From Couchioplanes azureus (lineage in GTDB: Bacteria; Actinomycetota; Actinomycetes; Mycobacteriales; Micromonosporaceae): a stretch of 64,000 bases of DNA. The DNA lies in the NCBI RefSeq assembly GCF_014648355.1, contig NZ_BMQY01000003.1:269916-333915 (forward strand), given 5' to 3'. Both the position numbers and the translations under genes were made by a program. Below, piece by piece: positions 16,575 through 24,851 of this stretch (position 1 is its first letter; each line of letters begins with the position of its first letter). Below the pieces are notes generated by a model, which had not been told where the DNA came from, did not search any database, and worked only from the letters and a program-made list of their open reading frames with translations.

Positions 16575-17584
16575 GCCAGGGCGTCCTTGACCATCGGGAC
16601 GAACTTCTCGATGGTGTACGGGGTGCTCAGCACCGAGTGGGTGGAGAACGCGTTGACCAGGTCGGGGTCGTCGATGACGAGCAGCCGCTTCGCCTTGGCC
16701 GACGGGATGCCGTTCAGCACGGTGTCCTTGCGGATGGCGTCGCCCGCGCCGAGGCCGAAGACCACGGTGAGGTCGGCGTCGAGCAGGTTGACGCGCTCCT
16801 TGGAGATCTCGGCGTAGAAGCTGGCCGGCTTCAGGTCCTCGATCTTCGGGGAGTTCTCGAAGCCGAGGGCCTCCATGAACTGCACCCGGCCGTCGCCGCG
16901 GGTGTAGGCGCCGTACTGTCCGTTGAACGCGGCCGCGACGACGACGCTCTTGCCGGCGAAGCCCGGGTTGGCCGCCTTGGCGTCGGCCAGCGCCTTCTCG
17001 CTGGCGGCCACGAGCGCCTCGCCCTCGGCCTTCCTGCCGAGCGCCTCGGCGATGAGCATGGTCTGGTCCTTGAGCGTGGTGCCGTACGGCTGGACGCCGG
17101 CCGGCCCGCTCAGCGTGGGCGCGAGCTTCTCCAGCTGCTCCCACTTGGCCTTGTCGTTGTCGCTCTTGGTGAACGTGACGAGGTCGGGCCGCAGGGTCGC
17201 GACCTGCTCGTAGTTGATCTCGGGGCCCTTCAGGACGGTGGGCTTCGCGCCGCCGAGCTTGTCCTGCGCCCACGGGCCGACGCCGACCGGCCAGGCCTGG
17301 AACCAGTCGAGGATGCCGACCGGGACGACGCCGAGCGCGAGCAGGGCGTCCGCGTCCGCCCAGCCGAGCGAGACGACGCTCTTCGGCGCCTGCTCGACGG
17401 TGGTGGTGCCGAACTGGTGGGTGACCTTGGCCGGGAACGCGCCGCCGGCGGGCGCCGAGGTGGCGCTCCCACCGGTGCCGCCGCCGGACTTGTCGTCACC
17501 GCACGCCGCGAGCAGCCCGGCGGCCGCGACACCCGCCGCGCCGAAGAACAAACCACGGCGCGAGATGAGCGGGTTGCTCGCCAT
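16571..17584 (-). CDS. Iron-siderophore substrate-binding lipoprotein
   Basis: A 337-residue extracytoplasmic binding protein that captures the ferric siderophore for the importer. The N-terminus combines a twin-arginine segment (SRRGLFFGAAG) with a lipobox (GLLAAC), so it is probably exported and lipid-anchored. It is followed by a Gly/Ser linker and a FepB-like periplasmic-binding fold (VVSLGWADADALLALGVVPV, NYEQVATLRPDLVTF). AGGAGG five bases before ATG 17584 supports the start. It is first in the importer operon and carries an iron box 41-59 bp upstream. Confidence 0.95.
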   Translation of the reverse strand: MASNPLISRRGLFFGAAGVAAAGLLAACGDDKSGGGTGGSATSAPAGGAFPAKVTHQFGTTTVEQAPKSVVSLGWADADALLALGVVPVGILDWFQAWPVGVGPWAQDKLGGAKPTVLKGPEINYEQVATLRPDLVTFTKSDNDKAKWEQLEKLAPTLSGPAGVQPYGTTLKDQTMLIAEALGRKAEGEALVAASEKALADAKAANPGFAGKSVVVAAAFNGQYGAYTRGDGRVQFMEALGFENSPKIEDLKPASFYAEISKERVNLLDADLTVVFGLGAGDAIRKDTVLNGIPSAKAKRLLVIDDPDLVNAFSTHSVLSTPYTIEKFVPMVKDALA

Positions 17585-17624
17585 GTCCGCCTCCTGAATC
17601 CATATGTGTGCTGGTCAATGCGGG

Positions 17625-17643
17625 TTAGGTAACCCTCACCTTA
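17625..17643 (-). promoter_or_regulatory. IdeR/DmdR-like iron box
   Basis: Read on the minus strand, TAAGGTGAGGGTTACCTAA matches 15 of 19 positions of the actinobacterial IdeR/DmdR/DtxR consensus TTAGGTTAGGCTAACCTAA. It sits just upstream of the siderophore-binding protein gene. Iron-bound repressor there would shut the importer operon off when iron is plentiful. Confidence 0.75.
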
Positions 17644-17771
17644 GCGATCGGGCAGGTTTCTTGAGAAAACGGGGTCGCCGGCGGCGCGCCGCCCCTGGCG
17701 AACGGTCCCGTTCGGACCATCTTGCGGGAAAACAGGGTGCTCCTCCGGGACTTTGGAACGATCATGGGGTA

Positions 17772-18917
17772 ATGCGTACCCCCCACCAGTCCGTCGACCG
17801 GCTCGGCAGCCGTACCGTGGAAGCGGCGGCCGTCCCGCCCGCCCACCACCCGCTGCCGCTGTCCGGTTCCGTCGACGACGGCGACCGGCTGGTGGACGTG
17901 GTGGACCTGCTCGCCCTCGACGCCTTCGTGACCGGGCGCGAGCCGTTCGGCCGGACCAGTTACCTGGAGAACGTCCGCGCGGACGCGGCCCTGACCACCG
18001 ACGACGCCCGGGTGGTCCGCGACGCCCTCGAGGAGGACAGCCACGGACGGTTGTCCACCGGCGACGGCTGGACGCTGCACGTGACGCGCTGGAAGCAGAG
18101 CCGCCGCGCCCGGGTGACCGTGACCGCCGTCACCGCCGAGCTCGCGGAGTCGGTGCTCGCCGCGGCCACCGCCCACGCGGTCGAGGAGCCGGCACCGGCC
18201 GCGGACAGCGTGCCGATCGGGTTCTGGCACTACGGCCCGCACGGGCCCCGGCGGGTGCAGCGCGAGATCGACGCCGCGCCCTGGGACAAGATCCGGCACA
18301 ACTACGCCGGCCCGGTCGCCGGCACGCTCGAGCGCCTCATGGCCGTCGACGGCTCCGCCGTCAACGGCCGCCTCCTGCTGCTGCACGGCGAGCCGGGCAC
18401 CGGGAAGACGACCGCCCTGCGGGCACTGGCCCAGCAGTGGCGCTCGTGGTGCCAGGTGGACTGCGTGCTGGACCCGGAGCGGATGTTCGGCGACCCCGCC
18501 TACCTGATGAGCGTGGCGCTGGGCAGCGGCGACGACGACGAGCCGCGCTGGCGGCTGCTCATGCTGGAGGACTGCGACGAGCTGATCAGCGGCGAGGCCA
18601 AGGCGAGCGCCGGGCAGTCGCTGTCACGGCTGCTCAACCTGACCGACGGGCTGCTCGGCCAGGGCCGCAACGCGCTGATCGCGATCACCACGAACGAAGA
18701 CCTGGCGTCGCTGCACCCCGCCGTGGTCCGGCCGGGGCGGTGCCTGGCCAGCATCGAGGTGGGGCGGCTGCCGTACGCGGAGGCGACCGCCTGGCTCGGC
18801 ACGTCGGCCGGGATCGGCCCGGAGGGGGCCACCCTCGCCGAGCTGTACGCCCTCAGGACCGGCGCCCGCCCGGTCACCGTGCCGAGCACCGCGCCGCCGA
18901 CCGGCCTCTACCTGTAG
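17772..18917 (+). CDS. AAA family ATPase, DUF5925 type
   Basis: A 381-residue cytoplasmic ATPase. The N-terminal half (about 1-150) resembles the uncharacterised DUF5925 domain. The C-terminal half is a AAA module with Walker A GEPGTGKTT (about residue 208), Walker B LLMLEDCDE and a sensor region AITTNED with RPGRCLASIEVGRL. Related genes are widespread in actinobacteria but their function is not known. ATG 17772 is chosen at the point where similarity to the domain starts; the upstream open frame overlaps the iron-box region. It diverges from the siderophore importer. Confidence 0.82.
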   Translation: MRTPHQSVDRLGSRTVEAAAVPPAHHPLPLSGSVDDGDRLVDVVDLLALDAFVTGREPFGRTSYLENVRADAALTTDDARVVRDALEEDSHGRLSTGDGWTLHVTRWKQSRRARVTVTAVTAELAESVLAAATAHAVEEPAPAADSVPIGFWHYGPHGPRRVQREIDAAPWDKIRHNYAGPVAGTLERLMAVDGSAVNGRLLLLHGEPGTGKTTALRALAQQWRSWCQVDCVLDPERMFGDPAYLMSVALGSGDDDEPRWRLLMLEDCDELISGEAKASAGQSLSRLLNLTDGLLGQGRNALIAITTNEDLASLHPAVVRPGRCLASIEVGRLPYAEATAWLGTSAGIGPEGATLAELYALRTGARPVTVPSTAPPTGLYL

Positions 18918-18956
18918 CGGTTCAGCTTTCGGAGCCGCCGTGCCGATAGGGCAGGC

Positions 18957-20156
18957 GTGACCATTTCCTCGTCCCGCTCCGGGATCCACCGCGTCTGGCG
19001 GCTCTTCCCGAGCCTGCGTGCCCTGCTCATGACGCTGGCGATCAGCCTCAGCGCCCTGGTCGTGACCATCGAGACCATCGCGGCCGTGATCCTGGTCGGC
19101 GACGGCCTCACCGGGCCGGAGTTCGACGCGTTCCTGCGCCGTCAGCTCGTCGTGGGCGTCGTCGCCATCCTGGTGGTGTCACTCGTCGTCTTCTGGGTGT
19201 CGTTGAGCGTGACCCGGCCCCTGCGCGACACCCTGGCGTTCCTGAACCGCCTCGTCGCCCGGGACCTGAGCGCCCGCATGCCGGTCGACGGGCGCGACGA
19301 GGTGGGCAAGATCGCCGAGGGCCTGAACCGGATGGTGGACATCCTGGCCGAGGCGGTGGGCGGCATGAGCACCAGCGCGGGAGAGCTCACCCGCTCCGCC
19401 GAGGAACTGACCACCGTCAGCCGCGAGCTCGGCGGCGACGCCTCGCGGACCTCCGCGCAGGCCGGCGCGGTGTCGTCCGCCGCGGGGCAGGTCAACACCA
19501 CCATGCAGGCGGTGGCCTCGGGCATCGAGCAGATGCGGGGCAGCATCGCCGAGATCGCCAGCAGCGCCGCCGAGGCGGCCCGGGTCTCCGGCAACGGGGT
19601 CACGGTGGCCGCCCGCACCAACGAGGTGGTCGGGCGCCTCGGGGACAGCTCCACGGCCATCCACGACGTGGTCCGGACGATCGCCGCCATCGCCGCGCAG
19701 ACCAACCTGCTCGCCCTCAACGCCACCATCGAGGCCGCCCGCGCCGGGGAGAGCGGAAAGGGCTTCGCGGTGGTCGCCGGCGAGGTCAAGGCCCTGGCCC
19801 AGCAGACGGCGGACGCCACCGAGGACATCACCCGCCGGGTGGCGGCGATCCAGACGGAGAGCGGCGACGCGGTCCAGGCGATCACCGAGATCAACGGCAT
19901 CATCGCCGAGGTCAGCGCCCTGCAGAACACCATCGCCGCCGCGGTGGAGGAGCAGACCGCGGTGACCGGCGAGATCGGCCGGGGCGTCGCGGAGGCGGCG
20001 GGCAGCAGCAGCGACATCGCCGAGGGCGTGACGACCGTGGCGGGCGCCGCGCACAACGCGTCGCTGAGCGTCGACCGGACCCACCGGCTCGCCGAGTCGC
20101 TCCGCGACACCGCACATGATCTGCGTACCCTGGTCGACCGCTTCACCCTGCCCTGA
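18957..20156 (+). CDS. Methyl-accepting chemotaxis-type receptor
   Basis: A 399-residue receptor. Two N-terminal membrane helices are separated by only about 15 residues, so there is no real extracellular ligand domain. A HAMP linker ([14 protein letters not shown]) and a cytoplasmic coiled-coil signalling domain follow, with the conserved hairpin [20 protein letters not shown]. Such a receptor would sense membrane or cytoplasmic cues and feed a CheA kinase elsewhere, which fits an actinomycete with motile spores. The start is GTG 18957. A hairpin terminator follows 20 bp after the stop. Confidence 0.92.
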   Translation: MTISSSRSGIHRVWRLFPSLRALLMTLAISLSALVVTIETIAAVILVGDGLTGPEFDAFLRRQLVVGVVAILVVSLVVFWVSLSVTRPLRDTLAFLNRLVARDLSARMPVDGRDEVGKIAEGLNRMVDILAEAVGGMSTSAGELTRSAEELTTVSRELGGDASRTSAQAGAVSSAAGQVNTTMQAVASGIEQMRGSIAEIASSAAEAARVSGNGVTVAARTNEVVGRLGDSSTAIHDVVRTIAAIAAQTNLLALNATIEAARAGESGKGFAVVAGEVKALAQQTADATEDITRRVAAIQTESGDAVQAITEINGIIAEVSALQNTIAAAVEEQTAVTGEIGRGVAEAAGSSSDIAEGVTTVAGAAHNASLSVDRTHRLAESLRDTAHDLRTLVDRFTLP

Positions 20157-20175
20157 GCCGGGCGTCATAATTGTC

Positions 20176-20209
20176 AAGGCCGCCGCCCTCCGAAAAGGGC
20201 GGCGGCCTT
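20176..20209. terminator. Bidirectional hairpin between convergent genes
   Basis: A 14-bp perfect stem (AAGGCCGCCGCCCT with its complement) around a 6-nt loop, between the stops of the chemoreceptor gene and the convergent DUF1540 gene. It could serve both. Confidence 0.75.
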
Positions 20210-20226
20210 AGGTGAGGCTCACTTTA
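20208..20226. promoter_or_regulatory. Iron-box-like sequence in an unusual position
   Basis: TTAGGTGAGGCTCACTTTA matches 15 of 19 positions of the IdeR/DmdR consensus. It lies between two gene ends, overlapping the terminator by 2 bp, with no gene starting next to it. It may be fortuitous, a decoy, or a site controlling readthrough or an antisense transcript of the DUF1540 gene. Confidence 0.4.
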
Positions 20227-20235
20227 GAAACACTA

Positions 20236-20523
20236 TTACCGAGCCGAGTACGTCAGACAATCCGCGCGGTCCTCGGCGGCCCCGACCGTGATCGCCGGCG
20301 CGCGACACTCGAGGTCGGTGTTGTGCACGCACTCGGCGCGGTGGCAGGCGCCCACCTGGGCCATGACCTGGCCCATTCCGCCCTCGTCACCCTCGATGAA
20401 CGTGTCGCACTCGGTCTTGGCGCGGCCGATCGTGATCGCGAAGGCCGTGCAGCCGTCGTGGTTGTACCCGCAGCCGCTCACCGTGCACGTCTGCACGCGC
20501 GGCATCTCCATCATTTGAGTCAT
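20236..20523 (-). CDS. DUF1540 protein (two Cys-rich repeats)
   Basis: A 95-residue cysteine-rich protein with two DUF1540 units. The first contains TCTVSGCGYNHDGC and ECDTF; the second contains ACHRAECVHNTDLEC and DCLTY. Each has four cysteines in a CxxxC...C...C pattern suited to binding a metal ion. Function is unknown. The start ATG 20523 is set by a GGGAGG site eight bases upstream; a slightly longer frame reaches 20544. An iron-box-like element lies about 105-123 bp upstream, suggesting iron-dependent expression. Confidence 0.85.
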   Translation of the reverse strand: MTQMMEMPRVQTCTVSGCGYNHDGCTAFAITIGRAKTECDTFIEGDEGGMGQVMAQVGACHRAECVHNTDLECRAPAITVGAAEDRADCLTYSAR

Positions 20524-20627
20524 GGTCTGGCCTCCCTTTCTCAACGCCGACGATAAACCATTGGCGCGCGCGGCGCGCGGCGGCGGACCGCCATTCCATG
20601 AATGCAGGAAAATACGTCAACCATTCT

Positions 20628-20646
20628 TTAGGCAAGGCAAACCTTT
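20628..20646 (-). promoter_or_regulatory. IdeR/DmdR-like iron box upstream of the DUF1540 gene
   Basis: TTAGGCAAGGCAAACCTTT matches 14 of 19 positions of the actinobacterial iron-box consensus. On the minus strand it is followed by TTGACG, a plausible -35 element, and then by the DUF1540 gene. Another gene (GH26) starts 130 bp to the right on the other strand, so it could affect either. Confidence 0.55.
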
Positions 20647-20775
20647 CCTTTCCCGCGCCACCGGGAGGGCGGCGCCGGGGCACCCGTCCGGCCGTTCCCA
20701 CGGGGGACCCGTCACCCGGCCGCACGGAAGGTGGCAGACTTCGGCGACACGCTGCGACCGCCGGGAGATCACCAC

Positions 20776-21942
20776 ATGGCCCAGGAACGCTGGAGCGGCC
20801 GCCGGTCGGTGGTGGTCGCGGCCTTCGCGACGCTCGTCATCCTGACCGGCCTCGCCGTCGGCGTGGCGACGGCGGAGTCGCACCGGACCACGCCCGGCGC
20901 CGGACCGGCCGCCCCGGCGCCGGCATCCGCCTCCCCGGGCCCGGCCTCGCCCGCCCCGGGCGTCACGACGTCCCGGCCGGCCGCCGGCGCGCGCGATCTC
21001 CGGTCGGCGCGGCAGCTCATCGCCCTGCCGCGGGCGAACGGCTCGTGGCCCGGCCCCCACGGCCTGTCCGGCGTGAACGGCGACCCGCGGTTCGACACCG
21101 CGCACGTGAACGCGTTCTGCTCGGCCCGGGGCCGGCCGTGCCGGGTCACGCAGACCTACACCGACCGCACGTCCTGGCAGTCCATGACCCGGGGCACCGG
21201 CTGGACCTTCGAGCTGCTGGCCGACTTCGACGGCATGCTGGTGATCTCCCAGGGCCTGGTGCCCAAGGGGGCCAGCAAGGATCTGCCGTCCTGCGCCCGC
21301 GGGGAGCACGACGCCGACTGGCGGGCGTTCGGCACGCTGATGCGCAACCACGGCCGGGGCGACTCGGTGGTCCGGCTGGGCTGGGAGTTCAACGAGCGGA
21401 CGTCGCCATGGCTCGCCACGGACCCGAAGACGTGGATCGCGTGCTACCGGCGGGCGGCGGAGAACATCCGCGCCACCAACCCGGACGTCCTGCTGGACTG
21501 GACGATCAACGCGCACAGCACCCCGGCCGGCGTGTGCGGCGGCCTGAGCACCAACTGCTATCCCGGCGACGCGTACGTGGACATCATCGGCATCGACAAC
21601 TACGACCACTATCCGTGGTCGCCGACCAAGGCCGCGTTCGACCGTACGGCGGCCGCCCCCGAGGGCCTGACCTGGCTGTACGACTTCGCCCGGGCACACG
21701 GCAAGCCGTTCTCGGTGGGCGAGTGGGGCGTCGTGCCGACGGCGGACGCGGGACGGGAGAACCCGGACTTCGTGACCTGGATGCACGAGTGGTTCGCGGC
21801 GCACGCGGAGCACCTGGCCTACGAGGCGTACTTCTCCGACTGCGGCGCCGGCGGCGTGCAGTCGAGCCTGTTCCGCGCCGACCCGGCCTGCCGCCGGAAC
21901 CCCGGGTCGGCGGCCAGGTACGCGGCGCTGTTCGCCGGCTAG
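20776..21942 (+). CDS. Exported GH26-like glycoside hydrolase
   Basis: A 388-residue protein with a short basic N-terminus, one hydrophobic segment (SVVVAAFATLVILTGLAVGV) serving as signal or anchor, a Pro/Ala/Ser linker to about residue 75, and a TIM-barrel of the GH26 (beta-mannanase-like) type. The predicted acid/base is Glu204 in RLGWEFNE and the nucleophile is Glu316 in FSVGEWGVV. Substrate is probably a plant or fungal beta-mannan or related glucan, but GH26 members vary. ATG 20776 has a GGGAG site eight bases upstream; a GTG at 20731 in frame is possible. Confidence 0.85.
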   Translation: MAQERWSGRRSVVVAAFATLVILTGLAVGVATAESHRTTPGAGPAAPAPASASPGPASPAPGVTTSRPAAGARDLRSARQLIALPRANGSWPGPHGLSGVNGDPRFDTAHVNAFCSARGRPCRVTQTYTDRTSWQSMTRGTGWTFELLADFDGMLVISQGLVPKGASKDLPSCARGEHDADWRAFGTLMRNHGRGDSVVRLGWEFNERTSPWLATDPKTWIACYRRAAENIRATNPDVLLDWTINAHSTPAGVCGGLSTNCYPGDAYVDIIGIDNYDHYPWSPTKAAFDRTAAAPEGLTWLYDFARAHGKPFSVGEWGVVPTADAGRENPDFVTWMHEWFAAHAEHLAYEAYFSDCGAGGVQSSLFRADPACRRNPGSAARYAALFAG

Positions 21943-22013
21943 GGTGCGGTCCCCCGGCCCCGAGCGACATGACGGGCGAACCCATGGACGCCGGCACCGT
22001 GCATAGTGGACGC

Positions 22014-22847
22014 ATGGACAAACGTGCACTCGTACTCGGCGGAGGCGGCGTCACCGGCGTCGCGTGGGAGATCGGACTGCTGCACGGCCTCGCCGAACAC
22101 GGTCTCGACCTGACCGCCGCCGACCTGTTCGTCGGCACCTCCGCCGGATCGGTGGTGGCCGCCGAGCTCACCGGCGGCACGCCCCTGCCCGAGCTGTACG
22201 CCCGCGAGCTCACCGACACCAGCGGCGACACCAGCGCGGTCGTCGGCACGCGGGTGCTGCTCGGCTTCGTGCTGGCCGCGCTCTGGCCGGGCGGCCGGAC
22301 GCGGGGCAGGGCACGCCTGGGGCGGGCCGCGCTGCGCGCCCGTACGGTGCCCGAGTCCGAGCGGCGCAGGGCGATCGCGGCACGGGTCCGGCGCGACGAC
22401 TGGCCCGCGGCCCGCCTGCTGGTGCCGGCCGTCGACGCGCTGACCGGCGCGGTCCAGATCTTCGACCGCGACAGCGGGGTCTCGCTGATCGACGCGGTCG
22501 CGGCGAGCTGCGCGGTGCCGCTGGTCTGGCCGCCGATGACGGTCGGCGGCCGGCGCTACGTGGACGGTGGCGTGCGATCCGCCGCGAACGTCGACCTGGC
22601 CCGCGACCACGACCGGGTCGTGGTGGTCGCGCCGATCCCCGCCGCCGTCCGGCGCGTGGACCGCCCGGCCGAGCAGGCGAGACGGCTGGGGCCCGGCGTA
22701 CGCACGGCCGTGGTCAGCCCGGACGCCGCCGCCCGGACCGCCATCGGGCGCAACGCGCTCGACCCCTCGCGTCGCGCCCCGGCGGCCGAGGCAGGCCGGG
22801 CGCAGGCGGCCGCGGTGGCCGAGCGGGTGCGCAAGGCCTGGCAGTAG
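22014..22847 (+). CDS. Patatin-like phospholipase
   Basis: A 277-residue lipid acyl hydrolase. It has the oxyanion-hole loop GGGGVTG, the nucleophile elbow GTSAG (Ser near residue 44) and the catalytic Asp in DGGVRSAAN. There is no signal peptide. The frame is open far upstream through the GH26 gene, but similarity starts at MDKRALVLGGGG. CATAGT ends six bases before ATG 22014, so it may be expressed as a leaderless mRNA. It is transcribed in the same direction as the GH26 gene, 71 bp away. Confidence 0.9.
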   Translation: MDKRALVLGGGGVTGVAWEIGLLHGLAEHGLDLTAADLFVGTSAGSVVAAELTGGTPLPELYARELTDTSGDTSAVVGTRVLLGFVLAALWPGGRTRGRARLGRAALRARTVPESERRRAIAARVRRDDWPAARLLVPAVDALTGAVQIFDRDSGVSLIDAVAASCAVPLVWPPMTVGGRRYVDGGVRSAANVDLARDHDRVVVVAPIPAAVRRVDRPAEQARRLGPGVRTAVVSPDAAARTAIGRNALDPSRRAPAAEAGRAQAAAVAERVRKAWQ

Positions 22848-22915
22848 CGGCTCGTGATCCGATCGCCCCGGAAAGTCAGCGCAACCTTTCGCGGCTCCCG
22901 CCCGTCTCCACTGTC

Positions 22916-23437
22916 GTGGGACAAGGCCGACGAGGTGACGACGAGTTCGTCGAGTTCGCCCAGGCGAGCTCGGCGCGGCTGCAGCGTGCCGCATATCTGC
23001 TGACCGGCGACCGGCATCAGGCCGAGGAGGCCGCGCAGGCCGCGCTCGTCCGGGTCTACGCGTCCTGGGGCCGGGTACGCCGCAAGGACCCGTACGCCTA
23101 CGCGCGCACCGTCCTCGCGAACCTGCTCACCGACCAGTGGCGCCGCCCGCTGCGCGAGTACGCGACCGAGGAGCTCCCGGAGCGTCCGGTGGCCCGCGAC
23201 GTGGCCGACGAGGTCACCCGGCGGCGCTGGCTGATCGGGGCGCTCAAGGCCCTCTCGCCGCGCGAACGCACCGTCATCGTCATGCGACATTTCTTCGACA
23301 TCACCGAGATGGACGTGGCTCGGGAGCTCAACCTCTCCCTCGGCACGGTCAAGAGCCTCAACTCCCGCGGGCTGGCCAAGCTCCGGGTCTCGATTCCCGC
23401 CCCCCGCCAGGGCCTGGAAACCGGAGCGGCACGATGA
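22916..23437 (+). CDS. SigE-family ECF RNA polymerase sigma factor
   Basis: A 173-residue ECF sigma factor of the actinobacterial SigE family. Region 2 contains FVEFAQASSARLQRAAYLLT, EEAAQAALVRVYASWGRV and AYARTVLANLLTDQWRR. Region 4 contains LSPRERTVIVMRHFFDITE and the helix-turn-helix LNLSLGTVKSLNSRGLAKLR. The start is GTG 22916; no strong ribosome site is visible. It overlaps the next gene by 4 bp (ATGA), a usual pairing of a sigma factor with its membrane regulator. Confidence 0.92.
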   Translation: MGQGRRGDDEFVEFAQASSARLQRAAYLLTGDRHQAEEAAQAALVRVYASWGRVRRKDPYAYARTVLANLLTDQWRRPLREYATEELPERPVARDVADEVTRRRWLIGALKALSPRERTVIVMRHFFDITEMDVARELNLSLGTVKSLNSRGLAKLRVSIPAPRQGLETGAAR

Positions 23438-24204
23438 CCGACCTCGACGACCTGAAGGACGCCATGCACTCGACGCCCGGCTTCGAGCCGCGTCCCCTCG
23501 ACCTCGGCGCGGTCATGGCGCAGGGCGGCCGCCTGCGCCGCCGGCGCCGTCTCGCGATGGGCGCGGCCTCCTCCGCCACGGTCCTGGTCCTGCTGGTCGG
23601 CGGCGGGGTGCTGGCCCGCGCCCGCGACGGCGGCGCCGAGCCCGCGCCGGGCCCGGTCGCCGCCGCACCCTCGACCGCAGCGCCCTCCGGCGCACCGTCC
23701 GCCACGGCGCGCTCCACCGCCGAACCCCCCACCGACGTGCTCGGCGACGTGATCGACACCGGCCTGCGGACCCCCGGCGGCGAGCCGGTCCTGCTCTGGT
23801 TCACGCCGCTGGAGAGCGAGTCGCTGCCCAGGACGACGTTCGGGCTCACCACCGGCCGGCGCACCCCGGACGGAGTCCTGCAACGCGAGGTCCTGACCAA
23901 CGAGAGCGAGGGCTCGGACCGGGCTCCCGGCTTCCACTCGCCGCACGAGGCCACGGAGGTGGACGGCTTCCTGTCCCCCGCCTTCGGCTACTTCGTGGGC
24001 GCCGACGTCGCCCGGATCAGGGCGATGGCGGGCGGGAAGGCCGTCTATGCCAGGCTCGCGCGGTGGAGCGACGATCCGTCGGTCGTCGCGTTCTGGTTCG
24101 ATCCGGCCGACGCACCGCCCGGGAAGTCGCTGACCAGGCTCTTCGCCCTGGATGCGCAGGGCAGGCCGATGCCCACTCGCGACGTGGGGTTCGGCGTCGG
24201 CTGA
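23434..24204 (+). CDS. Membrane protein paired with the SigE-type sigma factor
   Basis: A 256-residue single-pass protein: about 45 cytoplasmic residues rich in Asp then Arg, one membrane helix (ASSATVLVLLVGGGVL), an Ala/Pro/Ser linker, and an extracytoplasmic domain of about 160 residues with no family recognised. The position and ATGA overlap with the sigma gene suggest an anti-sigma or sensor role. No zinc-type anti-sigma motif (HxxxCxxC) is present, so this is inferred from context only. Confidence 0.7.
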   Translation: MTDLDDLKDAMHSTPGFEPRPLDLGAVMAQGGRLRRRRRLAMGAASSATVLVLLVGGGVLARARDGGAEPAPGPVAAAPSTAAPSGAPSATARSTAEPPTDVLGDVIDTGLRTPGGEPVLLWFTPLESESLPRTTFGLTTGRRTPDGVLQREVLTNESEGSDRAPGFHSPHEATEVDGFLSPAFGYFVGADVARIRAMAGGKAVYARLARWSDDPSVVAFWFDPADAPPGKSLTRLFALDAQGRPMPTRDVGFGVG

Positions 24205-24231
24205 CCCGATCGGGGTGGCCCGAGGCCCGGG

Positions 24232-24615
24232 TCAGTCGCGGAAGGTCCGGCGCAGCCGCGCGGCCAGGCCGGGCGGTCGCGGCGCGACGGGTGCGGGCCC
24301 GCGGGTCGCCGCGGACGGCTGGGAGCGGCCGACCGGCCGGTCGTAGTCGGCGCGGGCGACGGCCTCGACGATCTGCTCCTCGCCGAAGTTCTCCGAGCCC
24401 GGGATGGACGGCACGAAACCGACGAGCACGCCGTTGCGCATGATCTGCGCCTCCAGGCCCGCGGTGCCGTCGTTGTCCCAGATCGCCTCGCGGCCGTCGG
24501 GCAGCACCACCCGGATCCCGTAGCGGGTGATGCCGGCATGCGGGAGCTTCACGTGCGCGAAGACGTTACGCGCGCGGAGTGTCTCGACGACCCGGTGTGC
24601 CCTTTCCTCGTCCAT
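24232..24615 (-). CDS. Conserved hypothetical protein
   Basis: A 127-residue soluble protein with no recognised function. Residues 1-90 look like a compact alpha/beta domain (YGIRVVLPDGREAIWDNDG, then QIMRNGVLVGFVPSIPGS). The last 35 residues are Pro/Arg-rich. TAGCGT ends six bases before ATG 24615 on the minus strand, so the gene may be leaderless. It is convergent with the sigma-factor pair. Confidence 0.65.
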   Translation of the reverse strand: MDEERAHRVVETLRARNVFAHVKLPHAGITRYGIRVVLPDGREAIWDNDGTAGLEAQIMRNGVLVGFVPSIPGSENFGEEQIVEAVARADYDRPVGRSQPSAATRGPAPVAPRPPGLAARLRRTFRD

Positions 24616-24717
24616 GCCGCGACGCTAACGGCCCGAGCTGTGGACACGCTGAAGAACGGCGGTAGCGCCGTCGATGGTCAACTACTGTTCGCGCATGAAA
24701 CATAACCGCATGACATA

Positions 24718-24755
24718 CATGCAGGTCACATCGATGCATGTTACTACTTTGTAAC
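24718..24755. promoter_or_regulatory. Inverted repeats upstream of the SGNH esterase gene
   Basis: In an unusually AT-rich stretch two inverted repeats lie side by side: CATGCA (24718) with TGCATG (24735), and GTTAC (24740) with GTAAC (24751). They are candidate regulator-binding sites for the esterase gene that starts at 24852. A TTGACT at 24788 may be its -35 element, but no good -10 was found. Confidence 0.4.
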
Positions 24756-24851
24756 CGCGATGTCACTGGATTTCTTTCGGCGAGCCCTTGACTTACTCTT
24801 CGGTAACCGGAGCGCTTCGGCCCCCATCCCCCGTGGATCTGGAGGCCCCCG

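Noticed and set aside
23434..24204. Zinc-binding anti-sigma factor
   Set aside because: The HxxxCxxC motif is missing, so only a context-based regulator role is stated.
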